Below the pieces are notes generated by a model. The model did no database searches, was not told where the DNA came from, and worked only from the letters and a program-made list of their open reading frames with translations. The position numbers were made by a program, and so were the translations under genes. A DNA stretch of 64,000 bases from Streptococcus parasuis (GTDB lineage: Bacteria > Bacillota > Bacilli > Lactobacillales > Streptococcaceae), in contig NZ_AP024276.1 of assembly GCF_021654455.1 (NCBI RefSeq), positions 1,798,001-1,862,000 of the forward strand, in the 5' to 3' direction. Positions 19,887 through 30,585 of the stretch are shown here, in pieces. Numbering within the stretch: position 1 is the first letter of the stretch; each line of letters begins with the position of its first letter.

Positions 19887-21071
19887 TTAATTATTTTTCT
19901 TAGTATCCTGCGAATCTGAACGTTTTATTTTTCTCTTTGCAATCATTTCTTGTCGATATGAACTGTTTCCAATAAAACGCAATATATTTAGGACAGGTGT
20001 CCTATTTTCACCAAAAATTCCAATCAATTCACACAAGATTTCCACGCCCAAGGCAAGTGCAACCACCAACAAGACTCCACCTGCTCGACTGGAAATATTC
20101 AAAAGTAAGGACGTTAAGGAAAAAATAAATGAAATCGCATAAATGACTAACACAGTTCCACGATGCGTCAGCCCTAGTGAGAGCAATCGGTGATGCAAAT
20201 GCATCCGGTCAGCTTCATAAATCTTTTGTCCAGACAATTTTCGACGAATAATTGCCACCACAGTATCAGTGATTGGAACTCCAAGTATAATAATTGGTGT
20301 TACAACCGCAACCGCTGTTGAGTTTTTTAATCCCTGCAAGGAGAAGACGCCAATCATAAATCCTATAAAAAGCGCACCTGTGTCTCCCAGATAAATAATA
20401 GCCGGATGGTAATTATAGGGAAGAAAGCCTGCAATCGCCGCAACCAAAACAAAAATCGTCAAACTTAAGAAAATATTACTATCATACAAAAAGAAATAGG
20501 ATACTATCCCCATCGTTAAGAGGGAAATAATGGATACCCCTGCAACCAAACCATCCAGCCCATCTATCAGATTAATTGCATTTGTAATCGCAACAATCCA
20601 TAAAACAGTTAAACAAAATGCTAGCCAAGTTGGGAACACGAGTAACGGTCCCCCAAATGGAATTTTAAAACTATCAAAATGAAAATCTGTAAAAAACCAA
20701 ATGATAAGAGCAGCAAATACGATACCTAGAAGTTTAGGTAGCGGCGCTAGTTCCCTGACATCATCAATTAATCCCGTCAGGATAATCACGGCACCCGCAG
20801 CCACGATAGGGAATACATATTCAAAATAGTTGCTAGAAATGTGAACACGTGTAACAATAAGGGGCAAGAACACCAAACTGGCTATTGCAAAAGAAATAAA
20901 TATTGCTAGACCACCAGCCGATGGCATTGGAACTTTGTTGATTCGTCTTGCATTCGGGTTATCGACAGCTCCAATTCGTAATGCCAAGAAACGAACCAAG
21001 GGAGTCAGCACAACAGCCATAACGATTGTCGCTATTAAGACCATAACATACTTAAGCGCAAATGGAATCAT
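19887..21071 (-). CDS. rgpG: Undecaprenyl-phosphate sugar-1-phosphate transferase (RgpG/TagO/WecA family)
   Basis: Membrane enzyme that starts wall-polysaccharide synthesis by moving GlcNAc-1-phosphate (or a related sugar) from UDP to undecaprenyl phosphate. The 394-residue protein has about 11 transmembrane segments, the Asp pair in LTGLIDDVREL (near 103), NAINLIDGLDGLVAG (near 165) and the cytoplasmic loop DRMHLHHRLLSLGLTHR (near 290). In streptococci this gene after mecA is rgpG, which starts rhamnose-glucose polysaccharide. Its ATG overlaps the mecA stop by four bases. Confidence 0.9.
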   Translation of the reverse strand: MIPFALKYVMVLIATIVMAVVLTPLVRFLALRIGAVDNPNARRINKVPMPSAGGLAIFISFAIASLVFLPLIVTRVHISSNYFEYVFPIVAAGAVIILTGLIDDVRELAPLPKLLGIVFAALIIWFFTDFHFDSFKIPFGGPLLVFPTWLAFCLTVLWIVAITNAINLIDGLDGLVAGVSIISLLTMGIVSYFFLYDSNIFLSLTIFVLVAAIAGFLPYNYHPAIIYLGDTGALFIGFMIGVFSLQGLKNSTAVAVVTPIIILGVPITDTVVAIIRRKLSGQKIYEADRMHLHHRLLSLGLTHRGTVLVIYAISFIFSLTSLLLNISSRAGGVLLVVALALGVEILCELIGIFGENRTPVLNILRFIGNSSYRQEMIAKRKIKRSDSQDTKKNN

Positions 21072-21784
21072 GCCGTTTGCACCTTTTTCAACTCATCTAT
21101 GGCCCCATTCCCCAACATCAAGATTCCATGCTCTTGAAGAAATGGTCGTGTCAATTTGGTATCGTTTGTAAATTCAAGCATGCGAGATAGAATATATTCC
21201 GGATACTGCTTTGAACGCTCTGCAACATTAATCAATACTGTCATATAATAGGTTTGTTCCACCTTGTAGAGCTCAGATTCTTCAACTGGATAATCCACTG
21301 TTTGAACAAAATTTACCGCATCAATCAAAGCAGGAAATTCTAAGATATAATAAATATACGGTTCTTGGTATTCATCACTATCTTCTTTTTCAGCATCTTC
21401 TAATTGGCGAACTGCTTTTGAGTCATGCGCGCTTCGTTCACGAACTGTACGTTCCAAACTTTTCAGCAATTCATCTGGAGTCATTCTTGATACATCGCCT
21501 AATTCCGATAAATCTGTAAATTCATCAAAATTTAAACTTTGATCCATTTCAGATTTTGTGACAAAAATATCCACTTTATCCGGTTTTGGAGTAACTCTAA
21601 AACTAAGCATTCCACTTTCTCGGAAAGTCATTGGCAAATCCAATTCATCCAATACTGTATAAAAAAACTCTTCTGTCTTTTCTTGAGGGATAAGAAAATC
21701 CGCAATTTCCATCCCGCGCTCCTCTAAATCTTCTAATTGGATAGTGATTTTTAAAGTCGAATCACTTATTTGTTTTACTTTCAT
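21068..21784 (-). CDS. mecA: Adaptor protein MecA
   Basis: Delivers target proteins (ComX or ComK-type regulators, aggregated proteins) to the ClpC/ClpP protease. ATG 21784 is chosen: GAGGTAG lies upstream and the protein then begins MKVKQISDSTLKITIQLEDLEERGMEIADF, the conserved MecA head. An ATG five codons earlier lies inside the ribosome site. The 238 residues comprise an N-terminal substrate-binding half, an acidic linker (about 85-140) and a C-terminal Clp-binding domain. Co-transcribed with rgpG. Confidence 0.93.
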   Translation of the reverse strand: MKVKQISDSTLKITIQLEDLEERGMEIADFLIPQEKTEEFFYTVLDELDLPMTFRESGMLSFRVTPKPDKVDIFVTKSEMDQSLNFDEFTDLSELGDVSRMTPDELLKSLERTVRERSAHDSKAVRQLEDAEKEDSDEYQEPYIYYILEFPALIDAVNFVQTVDYPVEESELYKVEQTYYMTVLINVAERSKQYPEYILSRMLEFTNDTKLTRPFLQEHGILMLGNGAIDELKKVQTA

Positions 21785-21935
21785 AACTACCTCATTCATC
21801 TAGTACGGTATTTCTAGCCTAGATATTATTAATTCTCATACAAATCTCTTCCCATTATACTAAAATGCCTCTCGAAAAACAAAAAAAAAGCAAGTTTCTA
21901 AACTTTCTGCCTCAACTATAGAAAAACGGCACAAG

Positions 21936-21966
21936 AAAAGCCTAGAACTACAATCTAGACTTTTTT
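21936..21966 (-). terminator. uppP terminator
   Basis: AAAAGTCTAGA pairs with TCTAGGCTTTT (one G-U) around TTGTAGT on the minus strand, ending in T. It lies 22 bp after the uppP stop. Confidence 0.75.
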
Positions 21967-21988
21967 CCGATTTAACAACTAAATTATC

Positions 21989-22825
21989 TTATAAAATAAA
22001 TGTGAAAAATGAATAAATCAGTAAGATAGCACCCAAAACAATCCGGTAGTAACCAAAGACTGTAAAATCATGTTTTTTCACGAAATCTGTCAACATTCGA
22101 ATGACAACTACTGAAACTATGTAAGCAGTAACACTTGCTACCAATAATATCACAACTTGTTCAAGCGACAAACTATTACCATCTAAAAAGTATTTTACAG
22201 CTTTTAATCCACTGTAGCCAAACATCGTTGGAATTCCCAAAAAGAAAGTAAAGTCCGCAGCAACAGAACGACTTGTCCCAAGAATAATTGCACCCAGAAT
22301 AGTTGCACCAGACCTACTTGTACCCGGTACAATACTTAAGACTTGAAAACATCCAATCAGTAAAGCTGTTTTATAGGACATTTTTGCCAAATCCGTCACT
22401 TGTGGCTCAACATCTTTGTTACGTTTCTCAATCCAAATAAAGGCAATACCATAAACAATCAGAGCAATTGCAATCGGCACCATAAAATTGAAATGCGCTT
22501 CAAACCAATTATCTAAAGGAACTGCAATGATAATGGACGGAATACAAGCAAGTACTACCTTTGCCCACAATTGCCAAGTTAAACGAATTTCTTTCTGTGT
22601 TTTTCCAGGTTGAAATGGATTAAGTCTTTGGAAGTAAATTGTAATAACCGCTAGTATTGCTCCCAATTGGATCACAATATTAAACATCTCAATAAAACCA
22701 GCACTTTGTTTTAATTGAATAAATTCTTGCACTAATATCAAATGACCGGTAGATGAAACTGGCAGCCACTCAGTTATCCCCTCAATAATACCCAAAAAGA
22801 TGGCTTTCAAAATCTCTATTATCAT
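21989..22825 (-). CDS. uppP: Undecaprenyl-diphosphate phosphatase (UppP/BacA)
   Basis: Recycles the lipid carrier of wall synthesis by removing one phosphate; overproduction gives bacitracin resistance. The 278-residue membrane protein has the two family motifs: [18 protein letters not shown] near 12-30 with catalytic Glu and Ser/His, and [10 protein letters not shown] near 165 with the key Arg. ATG 22825 follows AAGGAGTT. It is a single gene upstream of mecA. Confidence 0.95.
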   Translation of the reverse strand: MIIEILKAIFLGIIEGITEWLPVSSTGHLILVQEFIQLKQSAGFIEMFNIVIQLGAILAVITIYFQRLNPFQPGKTQKEIRLTWQLWAKVVLACIPSIIIAVPLDNWFEAHFNFMVPIAIALIVYGIAFIWIEKRNKDVEPQVTDLAKMSYKTALLIGCFQVLSIVPGTSRSGATILGAIILGTSRSVAADFTFFLGIPTMFGYSGLKAVKYFLDGNSLSLEQVVILLVASVTAYIVSVVVIRMLTDFVKKHDFTVFGYYRIVLGAILLIYSFFTFIL

Positions 22826-23038
22826 GATAACTCCTTAAGATAAATTCTACCTATTATACCACAAAAATAAATATTCCCAATTAAAAATTGTCATGCACTC
22901 AGTAAAAATTCTGTAAAAAACTATCTCTCATAGCCAGCTGACTCAGTATCAGATAAGTATTCAAATTTGCTATTTTCATACATTTTCACATGATTATTTC
23001 ATACAATTTAAGTGAATAAATAAAATAAGCATGTTGAA

Positions 23039-23070
23039 ATTTTTCAGAATTTTTTATACAATAGTATAAT
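23039..23070 (+). promoter_or_regulatory. glnPQ promoter with CodY-like box
   Basis: TATAAT at 23065-23070 lies 22 bp before the ATG. The box at 23039-23053 (ATTTTTCAGAATTTT) differs from the CodY consensus at three places and overlaps the -35 position. Regulation is inferred. Confidence 0.45.
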
Positions 23071-23091
23071 ACATTTTACTAAGGAGATTTT

Positions 23092-24654
23092 ATGAAACAT
23101 AAAATTAGTATACTCCTGCTAAGCTTATTAGCTGTTTTTTCGATAACAACTGGAGTAAAAGCAGATGAATACCTTCGTGTCGGAATGGAAGCTGCCTATG
23201 CTCCTTTTAACTGGACACAGGAAGATGATAGCAACGGTGCAGTTCCAATCGAAGGAACCAATCAATTTGCCAACGGATACGATGTTCAAGTAGCAAAAAA
23301 GATTGCTGAATCGATGAATAAAGAATTGCTTGTTGTCAAAACCAAATGGGAAGGCTTGGTTCCTGCCTTAACATCTGGAAAAATTGACATGATTATCGCT
23401 GGTATGAGTCCAACTGAAGAGCGAAAAAAAGAAATTGCCTTCTCAGATAGCTATTATACTTCTATACCAACCCTTGTTGTCCGTTCAGATAGTCAATATG
23501 CAGATGCAACTAGCTTATCAGATTTTGCTGGTGCCAAAATCACAGCTCAGCAGGGTGTCTATCTTTATGATTTGATTGATCAAATTGAAGGGGCTGATAA
23601 ACAAACTGCGATGGGTGATTTCTCCCAAATTCGCCAAGCACTTGAAGCTGATGTGATTGATGCCTATGTTTCTGAGCGACCAGAAGGACGTACCGCTGAG
23701 GCTGCTAACAAAGCTTTCAAAATGGTTGAATTGACAGATGGCTTTGAAACAAATACCGAAGATGTTACGATTGCAGTTGGTATGAGAAAAGATGATACTC
23801 GTATCACACAAGTAAACGAAGTGTTAGCAGCTTTTTCTGAATCAGATCAAATCGCACTCATGGATAACATGATTGAAAACCAACCTGTTGAAGAAGCTAC
23901 AGCTGAAAATCCAAATTTCTTTTCTCAAGTTTGGAAAATTATCGTTAACAACTGGCAACAGTTATTACGCGGAACAGGAATGACCCTATTAATCTCAATA
24001 CTTGGTACAATTATTGGTACAATTATTGGTCTTCTCATTGGTGTATTCCGTACCGCACCAAAAGCAACTAATAAAGTTTTAGCAATCGGACAGAAACTCT
24101 TAGGTTGGATTATCAATGTCTATATTGAAGTGTTCCGTGGCACCCCTATGATTGTACAATCAATGGTTATCTACTATGGTACTGCCCAGGCTTTTGGTCT
24201 CAACCTTGACCGTACCTTAGCAGCTATCTTTATCGTTTCTATCAATACCGGTGCTTACATGAGTGAAATTGTACGTGGTGGTATCTTTGCTGTTGATAAG
24301 GGGCAATTTGAAGCGGCAACAGCTCTTGGATTTACCCATAATCAAACCATGCGTAAAATCGTACTCCCTCAAGTTGTTCGTAACATTTTACCGGCTACTG
24401 GTAATGAGTTTGTTATCAATATCAAAGATACTTCTGTTTTGAATGTAATCTCTGTGGTAGAACTATACTTCTCTGGAAACACGGTTGCAACCCAAACCTA
24501 TCAATATTTCCAAACATTTACTGTTATTGCTATCATCTACTTTATTCTAACCTTTACTGTAACACGTATTCTACGCATAGTTGAAAAACGCTTTGACATG
24601 GATACGTATACAACAGGCGCAAATCAAATGCAAACGGGGGTCCTCAATGACTAA
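23092..24654 (+). CDS. glnP: Glutamine/polar amino acid ABC transporter, fused binding protein-permease
   Basis: Imports glutamine or related amino acids. The 520-residue protein has a signal peptide (1-24, cleavage VKA), one SBP_bac_3 substrate-binding domain (about 25-265, starting [15 protein letters not shown]) and a permease domain (about 285-500) with EAA loop [20 protein letters not shown] near 405. An AAGGAG site lies nine bases upstream. Fusion of binding and permease domains is normal for GlnP in lactic bacteria, though many have two binding domains and this has one. Works with GlnQ. Confidence 0.9.
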   Translation: MKHKISILLLSLLAVFSITTGVKADEYLRVGMEAAYAPFNWTQEDDSNGAVPIEGTNQFANGYDVQVAKKIAESMNKELLVVKTKWEGLVPALTSGKIDMIIAGMSPTEERKKEIAFSDSYYTSIPTLVVRSDSQYADATSLSDFAGAKITAQQGVYLYDLIDQIEGADKQTAMGDFSQIRQALEADVIDAYVSERPEGRTAEAANKAFKMVELTDGFETNTEDVTIAVGMRKDDTRITQVNEVLAAFSESDQIALMDNMIENQPVEEATAENPNFFSQVWKIIVNNWQQLLRGTGMTLLISILGTIIGTIIGLLIGVFRTAPKATNKVLAIGQKLLGWIINVYIEVFRGTPMIVQSMVIYYGTAQAFGLNLDRTLAAIFIVSINTGAYMSEIVRGGIFAVDKGQFEAATALGFTHNQTMRKIVLPQVVRNILPATGNEFVINIKDTSVLNVISVVELYFSGNTVATQTYQYFQTFTVIAIIYFILTFTVTRILRIVEKRFDMDTYTTGANQMQTGVLND

Positions 24655-25390
24655 TAATACTATCTTGGAAATTAAAAATCTTAAAAAGTCATACGGACAA
24701 AATCAAGTACTTAAAGATATTTCTATTACAGTTGAAAAGGGCGAGGTTATCTCTGTCATTGGCTCTTCTGGTTCTGGAAAGTCCACCTTCTTACGTTCTA
24801 TCAATCTCTTAGAAACACCAACTGATGGACAAATCCTTTACCACGGACAAGATGTTTTGGCAAAGGGGTATAACCTACCTCATTACCGAGAAAAACTTGG
24901 GATGGTGTTTCAATCCTTTAACCTCTTTAACAATTTGAATGTTTTAGAAAATGCGATTGTAGCTCAAACAACCGTCCTAAAACGCGAACGGTCAGAAGCT
25001 GAGCGCATTGCTAAGGAAAACCTTAACAAGGTAGGGATGACTGAGCAGTACTGGACAGCTAAGCCAAGTCAATTGTCTGGCGGTCAAAAACAGCGTGTTG
25101 CTATTGCCCGTGCTCTTTCTATTGATCCCGAATTGATTCTATTTGACGAACCAACCTCTGCTCTCGATCCTGAAATGGTTGGTGAAGTTCTCAAAACGAT
25201 GAAAGACCTAGCAAAATCTGGTCTAACCATGATTATCGTAACTCATGAAATGGAATTTGCGCGTGACGTTTCCGATCGTGTCATTTTCATGGATAAAGGG
25301 ATTATTGCTGAAGAAGGTAGTCCAAAACAAATTTTTGAGAATCCACAAGAAGAACGTACCAAAGAATTCCTCAAACGTTTCTTAGGATAA
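24647..25390 (+). CDS. glnQ: Polar amino acid ABC transporter ATPase
   Basis: ATPase of the glnPQ importer, 247 residues. Walker [10 protein letters not shown], signature LSGGQKQR and Walker [13 protein letters not shown] are present. The start ATG 24647 overlaps the glnP stop by eight bases; the family opening is [13 protein letters not shown] longer frame to 24581 lies wholly within glnP and is dismissed. Confidence 0.93.
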   Translation: MTNNTILEIKNLKKSYGQNQVLKDISITVEKGEVISVIGSSGSGKSTFLRSINLLETPTDGQILYHGQDVLAKGYNLPHYREKLGMVFQSFNLFNNLNVLENAIVAQTTVLKRERSEAERIAKENLNKVGMTEQYWTAKPSQLSGGQKQRVAIARALSIDPELILFDEPTSALDPEMVGEVLKTMKDLAKSGLTMIIVTHEMEFARDVSDRVIFMDKGIIAEEGSPKQIFENPQEERTKEFLKRFLG

Positions 25391-25393
25391 TTG

Positions 25394-25497
25394 ATACTCA
25401 ATGAAAATCAAAAGTAGCCTAGGAAACGAAGTCGAAGATAGAACTGGAGTTCATCAAGGCAAGTTGACAACGGATAATTTTGATTTTCGAAGAGTAT
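25394..25497. repeat. MITE-like palindromic element, copy 1
   Basis: A 104-bp unit starts three bases after the glnQ stop. Its ends ATACTC/GAGTAT and inner arms ATGAAAATCAAAA/TTTTGATTTTC are inverted repeats. The core GAAGATAGAACTGGAGTTCATCAA matches the element at 30005-30110 (GAAGGTAGAACTAAAGTTCATCAA in parts). Ends with the phrase CGAAGAGTAT are common in streptococcal intergenic repeats. No coding capacity. Confidence 0.75.
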
Positions 25498-25525
25498 GAG
25501 ATTTTTGAATAGGAACACATTCACA

Positions 25526-25552
25526 ATACCAGGTCACTCTGGTATCTTTTTT
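25526..25552 (+). terminator. glnPQ terminator
   Basis: ATACCAG and CTGGTAT pair around six bases and run into CTTTTTT on the plus strand. Confidence 0.75.
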
Positions 25553-25556
25553 ATGG

Positions 25557-25590
25557 AAAAAAAGAGGCTCCTCATCGGAACCTCTATTTT
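25557..25590 (-). terminator. Terminator of the 69-residue gene
   Basis: On the minus strand AGAGGTTCC and GGAGCCTCT pair (with small mismatches) and end in TTTTTTT, 14 bp after the stop at 25604. Confidence 0.7.
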
Positions 25591-25603
25591 AAAACTACAT
25601 AGA

Positions 25604-25813
25604 TTAGTTTTCAAATTTTTTGTGGTTTTTATCGTAAAAGTCAATCAAACCCAATGCAGTTGCAAATGAGATGTTATCAATCTTAGCACGGCCTTGTGCA
25701 AGAGCGATGACTGACATTTCACGAGCATTAGTTTCTTTACTAATACGGTAGCCAGTGATTTTCTTTTCACGTACCCAGTTAACAACTGCAGCAACTTTTT
25801 CGTAACTTGTCAT
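25604..25813 (-). CDS. Small helix-turn-helix-like protein, function unknown
   Basis: A 69-residue protein with its own promoter gap and terminator. The middle segment YRISKETNAREMSVIALAQGRAKIDNISFATALGLIDFYD resembles a Cro/C1-type helix-turn-helix with weak conservation, so a small DNA-binding protein is plausible. ATG 25813 follows AAAGGGG. It stands alone between glnQ and the SPFH gene. No family name is assigned. Confidence 0.7.
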   Translation of the reverse strand: MTSYEKVAAVVNWVREKKITGYRISKETNAREMSVIALAQGRAKIDNISFATALGLIDFYDKNHKKFEN

Positions 25814-25902
25814 GAGAAACCCCTTTCCATTTTATTCGTGCAATTTAGTATAATACAGCTTTGCACTTTTTGTCAAGCAAAACATTCGGTTTTTGCTAAA
25901 AT

Positions 25903-26805
25903 TTACTTAACCTTTAGAGCGGATAGTATTTGAGTCCGAATGTCCTCAACTCCTTCTGGATTCCCAGGAAGGAAAATTGTATTATTACCTCCTTGTGCAA
26001 AATTATTTAAAGTGTCCAAATATTGGTTTGTCAACAGAATCGACATGATTTGTTCTTCCGTCAAACTGACATTGGATTCCTTCAATTCACGAATCGAATC
26101 TGCTAATCCATCCACTATGGCTTTACGTTGATGAGCAATCCCCACACCATGTAGGCGATCTTTTTCAGCTTCTGCCTCTGCGGCAGTAACAATTTTAATT
26201 TTATCTGCTTCCGCCAATTCCTGAGCTGCAACCCGTTTGCGCTGAGCCGCGTTGATTTCATTCATTGATTGTTTCACCTCTGCATCCGGTTCAACCTTTG
26301 TAATCAGGGTTTTTACAATAACATAACCATAGGTTGACATCTCTTCAGCTACTTGCTTTTGAACTTCTAGGGCAATTTCATCTTTCTTTTCAAACAATTC
26401 ATCCAAAGTCAATTTAGGAACTGATGAGCGTAAGGCATCTTCAATATACGATTTGATTTGTGCCTCTGGATGCATGAGTTTATAGTAAGCATCTGTCACA
26501 TTATTCTCATTAACTCGGTACTGTGTTGCTACATTCATTGTCACAAAAACATTGTCCTGTGTTTTTGTTTCAACAATAATTTCACTTTGTAGCATCCGTA
26601 ACTGAATGCGGGCCGCAATGACATCTACACCAAATGGAATTTTAAAGTTAATACCAGACGTTGATGTTTTTTGATACTTACCGAATCGTTCAATGATAGC
26701 GACAGTCTGTTGCTTGACCACATACAAACCTGAAAAGAGTAAAATCAAAGCGATAAATAATACAAATATCACTACAACAATAAAAATAATTGAACCAGTA
26801 GACAT
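25903..26805 (-). CDS. SPFH/Band 7 membrane-anchored protein (stomatin/QmcA type)
   Basis: A 300-residue stomatin-like protein. It has one N-terminal transmembrane segment (about 5-28), an SPFH domain (VVKQQTVAIIERFGKYQKT onward), then an Ala/Glu-rich coiled coil (AQELAEADKIKIVTAAEAEAEKDR, about 190-230) that drives oligomer rings. Such proteins organise membrane microdomains and control proteases. AGGAGG precedes ATG 26805, nine bases after the ilvA stop, so it is probably co-transcribed with ilvA. Confidence 0.9.
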   Translation of the reverse strand: MSTGSIIFIVVVIFVLFIALILLFSGLYVVKQQTVAIIERFGKYQKTSTSGINFKIPFGVDVIAARIQLRMLQSEIIVETKTQDNVFVTMNVATQYRVNENNVTDAYYKLMHPEAQIKSYIEDALRSSVPKLTLDELFEKKDEIALEVQKQVAEEMSTYGYVIVKTLITKVEPDAEVKQSMNEINAAQRKRVAAQELAEADKIKIVTAAEAEAEKDRLHGVGIAHQRKAIVDGLADSIRELKESNVSLTEEQIMSILLTNQYLDTLNNFAQGGNNTIFLPGNPEGVEDIRTQILSALKVK

Positions 26806-26814
26806 AATAGCCTC

Positions 26815-28065
26815 CTAAACTAGCATTTTATAAAGCGAATCATTCTCATGCAAATTGATATATTGAGAATCAAATTGTTCTAGTCGTGCAATAAACTCAG
26901 CGTAATCCCTCTTATCACCCAATGCAATCCCAATTAAAACCGGACCCGTTCCTTTATTCGCACGTTTTATGTATTCAAACCGTGTAATATCATCATTCGG
27001 ACCTAAAATGTGGTTAACAAATTCACGAAGAGCTCCCGGTCTTTGAGGAAAATTGACCACAAAATAATGTTTAACCCCCTCATAAATTAAAGCACGCTCT
27101 TCCATTTCTGGCATACGGTTAATATCATTATTTCCTCCAGAAATGATACAGCAAATCGTTTGGCCCTTTATTTGATCCTTGATTACTTCAAGTGCCGCAA
27201 TGGTTGCTGCGCCAGCAGGTTCCGCAACAATTCCCAATTTTGAATATAGATCCAGAATGGTTTCCGAAATCCGACCCTCGTCAACGCCAATCAGTTGATC
27301 AACATTTTTGCGCGCCACCTCATAAGTTGTTTTCCCAACTTTTTGAACAGCAATACCATCTGCGAATTTATCAATATGCTCCAACTTAACAGGACGACCT
27401 TTATCAAAAGCAGCCTTCATTGACCTTGCACCACTCGCCTCAACGCCAACAATTTTAATCTCAGGTGCTTGGTCTTTCAGATAAGTAGAGACCCCAGCAA
27501 TTAGACCTCCTCCACCAACTGGGACGAGTAGCTGATCAAAACTCACAGACTGCTCTTCGGCTTCCTCAAGAATTTCATAAGCAACAGTACCTTGGCCAGC
27601 TTGTACATTTGGATCATCAAAGGGGTCAATAAATGTTTTTCCCGTTTCCTCAGTATACTTCATCGCCGCTGTAGCCGACTCATCAAAGGTATCCCCAACC
27701 AAACGAATCTCGACAAACTCTCCACCAAAAAACTTAACTTGTCCAATTTTTTGTTGAGGTGTCGTTATTGGCATAAAAATTGTTGCCGGAATCTGCATTT
27801 CTTTACATGTATACGCTACCCCTTGGGCATGGTTCCCAGCAGATGCGCAAACAACGCCGTTCGCTTTATCTGCATCTGTCAGTTGTGAAATGGCATAATA
27901 AGCACCGCGAATTTTAAACGAGCGAACTCGCTGTTCATTTTCTCTCTTAATATAGATGCTTGCTCCATATCTTTCAGATAAATAGCGGTTAAAATCCAAT
28001 GGAGTTCGGACGACAACGTCTTTCAGAACTGAATACGCTTGTTCAATATCTCTTGCTGAAATCAT
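26815..28065 (-). CDS. ilvA: Threonine ammonia-lyase (biosynthetic threonine deaminase)
   Basis: First step of isoleucine synthesis: threonine to 2-oxobutanoate with PLP. The 416-residue protein has the PLP lysine in VRSFKIRGAYYA near 50, the glycine loop PVGGGGLIAGV near 185 and a single C-terminal ACT-like regulatory domain (from about 325, YFVVNFPQRPGALREF), the shorter form typical of Firmicutes. ATG 28065 has a weak purine-rich ribosome site. Its substrate supply is notable because thrC in this window is frameshifted. Confidence 0.93.
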   Translation of the reverse strand: MISARDIEQAYSVLKDVVVRTPLDFNRYLSERYGASIYIKRENEQRVRSFKIRGAYYAISQLTDADKANGVVCASAGNHAQGVAYTCKEMQIPATIFMPITTPQQKIGQVKFFGGEFVEIRLVGDTFDESATAAMKYTEETGKTFIDPFDDPNVQAGQGTVAYEILEEAEEQSVSFDQLLVPVGGGGLIAGVSTYLKDQAPEIKIVGVEASGARSMKAAFDKGRPVKLEHIDKFADGIAVQKVGKTTYEVARKNVDQLIGVDEGRISETILDLYSKLGIVAEPAGAATIAALEVIKDQIKGQTICCIISGGNNDINRMPEMEERALIYEGVKHYFVVNFPQRPGALREFVNHILGPNDDITRFEYIKRANKGTGPVLIGIALGDKRDYAEFIARLEQFDSQYINLHENDSLYKMLV

Positions 28066-28586
28066 AATGCACTTTTTTCTTTCTATTTATATCTATTGTA
28101 CCAATAATGCAAAAATAAATATAGTATTTATACTTAAATATTCTATTTTTTATTATACCAGTTTTTTAATCACTTCAAAAATAAATTTCCAAATCAATGA
28201 GCCGCCATAGAGAGAATGCTATTGCATCCAATAAATGACCAAGTTACTTGAATTAGCTTTGAAGCATCTTCACTTTCAGCTTGCCACACTCTAGTATTGC
28301 CTGCACCTCAGTTCCTTGTCTGGAAACTAATTCATTCGACTATACAAACTGCTTTTCGATTATTTGTCCTCATTACAATGTTAAGTTGATTCTCGGAAAT
28401 ATACTGAAAACATTCTTTTAATTTTCTAAATAAATTTCCAACAATGACCAAAAGAGCCGGGCAAGCCAGCTCTTGTAGTTCTATCAATTAAACAGAGGAT
28501 TGGAATCTGGCAGTTTGGGAAACTGTCAGAGGGGATATATATAGGGCTTGATAATAGGCAAGCCTCTCTTTTGCCTAGCCTTAGGC
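28066..28586. other. Long non-coding gap upstream of ilvA
   Basis: No credible gene is seen. A TACAAT -10 for ilvA lies near 28100. Hairpins occur at 28451-28473 (AAGAGC/GCTCTT) and 28504-28526 (CTGGCAGTTT/AAACTGTCAG with loop GGG). The stretch 28170-28440 has mixed codon-like texture but stops in all frames and may be decayed coding DNA. Confidence 0.45.
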
Positions 28587-29982
<1,396 letters not shown>

Positions 29983-30004
29983 CTATATTTTATTTGAAGT
30001 TTTG

Positions 30005-30110
30005 GATGCTCAACGCAAATGAACGCTGGATTAAGCGACGGAGGCGAAGGTAGAACTAAAGTTCATCAAACCAAACCAAGGCAGTCTAGTGTTTATTATC
30101 GAAGAGCATC
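30005..30110. repeat. MITE-like palindromic element, copy 2, between ilvN and ilvC
   Basis: A 106-bp unit with ends GATGCTC/GAGCATC, the same length class, core and CGAAGAG phrase as the copy at 25394-25497. The ends differ from copy 1 but do so on both sides, so pairing is kept. Its edge overlaps the ilvN stop codon (30109-30111). Like copy 1 it sits directly behind a stop codon. It may set transcript stability between ilvN and ilvC. Confidence 0.75.
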
Positions 30111-30585
30111 AGTCTCTACTAAAGCCAGTCGCGCCAGTTCTTGCGATATTCTTGATTCCATAAGGTTGAATTACGCGTAAGAGTGCTTCTATCTTATCTC
30201 CATCACCGGTCATTTGGATGGTAATTGAGTGCGGTGCTACATCCACAACATTTGCTCTAAATGGCTGAATAATTGCTAAAATTTCTGCTCGTTTCGTAGG
30301 TGGAGCTGAAATCTTAACAAGAATTACTTCTCGCTCTAGGTGAGGTATTTCGGTCAAGTCGCGGACACGGACCACATCAATCAAACGATTAAGTTGTTTT
30401 ATAATCTGTTCTACTTCATCATGACTTGCAACATCAACAATCACCGTCACTCGTGAGATATCGCTTACTTCAGTCGGTCCAACAGATATGGACTCAATAT
30501 TGATTTGTCGGCGTGAAAGAACACCTGTAAAACGGTTCAGAACACCAGATGAATTTCGCAATTTAGCTGTTAACATTCTACGCAT
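30109..30585 (-). CDS. ilvN: Acetolactate synthase small (regulatory) subunit
   Basis: Binds valine and controls IlvB. The 158-residue protein begins MRRMLTAKLRNSSGVLNRFTGVLSRRQINIESISVG, the N-terminal ACT domain, followed by a second ACT-like half (from about 80, REVILVKISAPPTKRAEI). It overlaps the ilvB stop by eight bases. The stop codon is formed by the end of the MITE-like element. Also called ilvH in some genomes. Confidence 0.94.
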   Translation of the reverse strand: MRRMLTAKLRNSSGVLNRFTGVLSRRQINIESISVGPTEVSDISRVTVIVDVASHDEVEQIIKQLNRLIDVVRVRDLTEIPHLEREVILVKISAPPTKRAEILAIIQPFRANVVDVAPHSITIQMTGDGDKIEALLRVIQPYGIKNIARTGATGFSRD

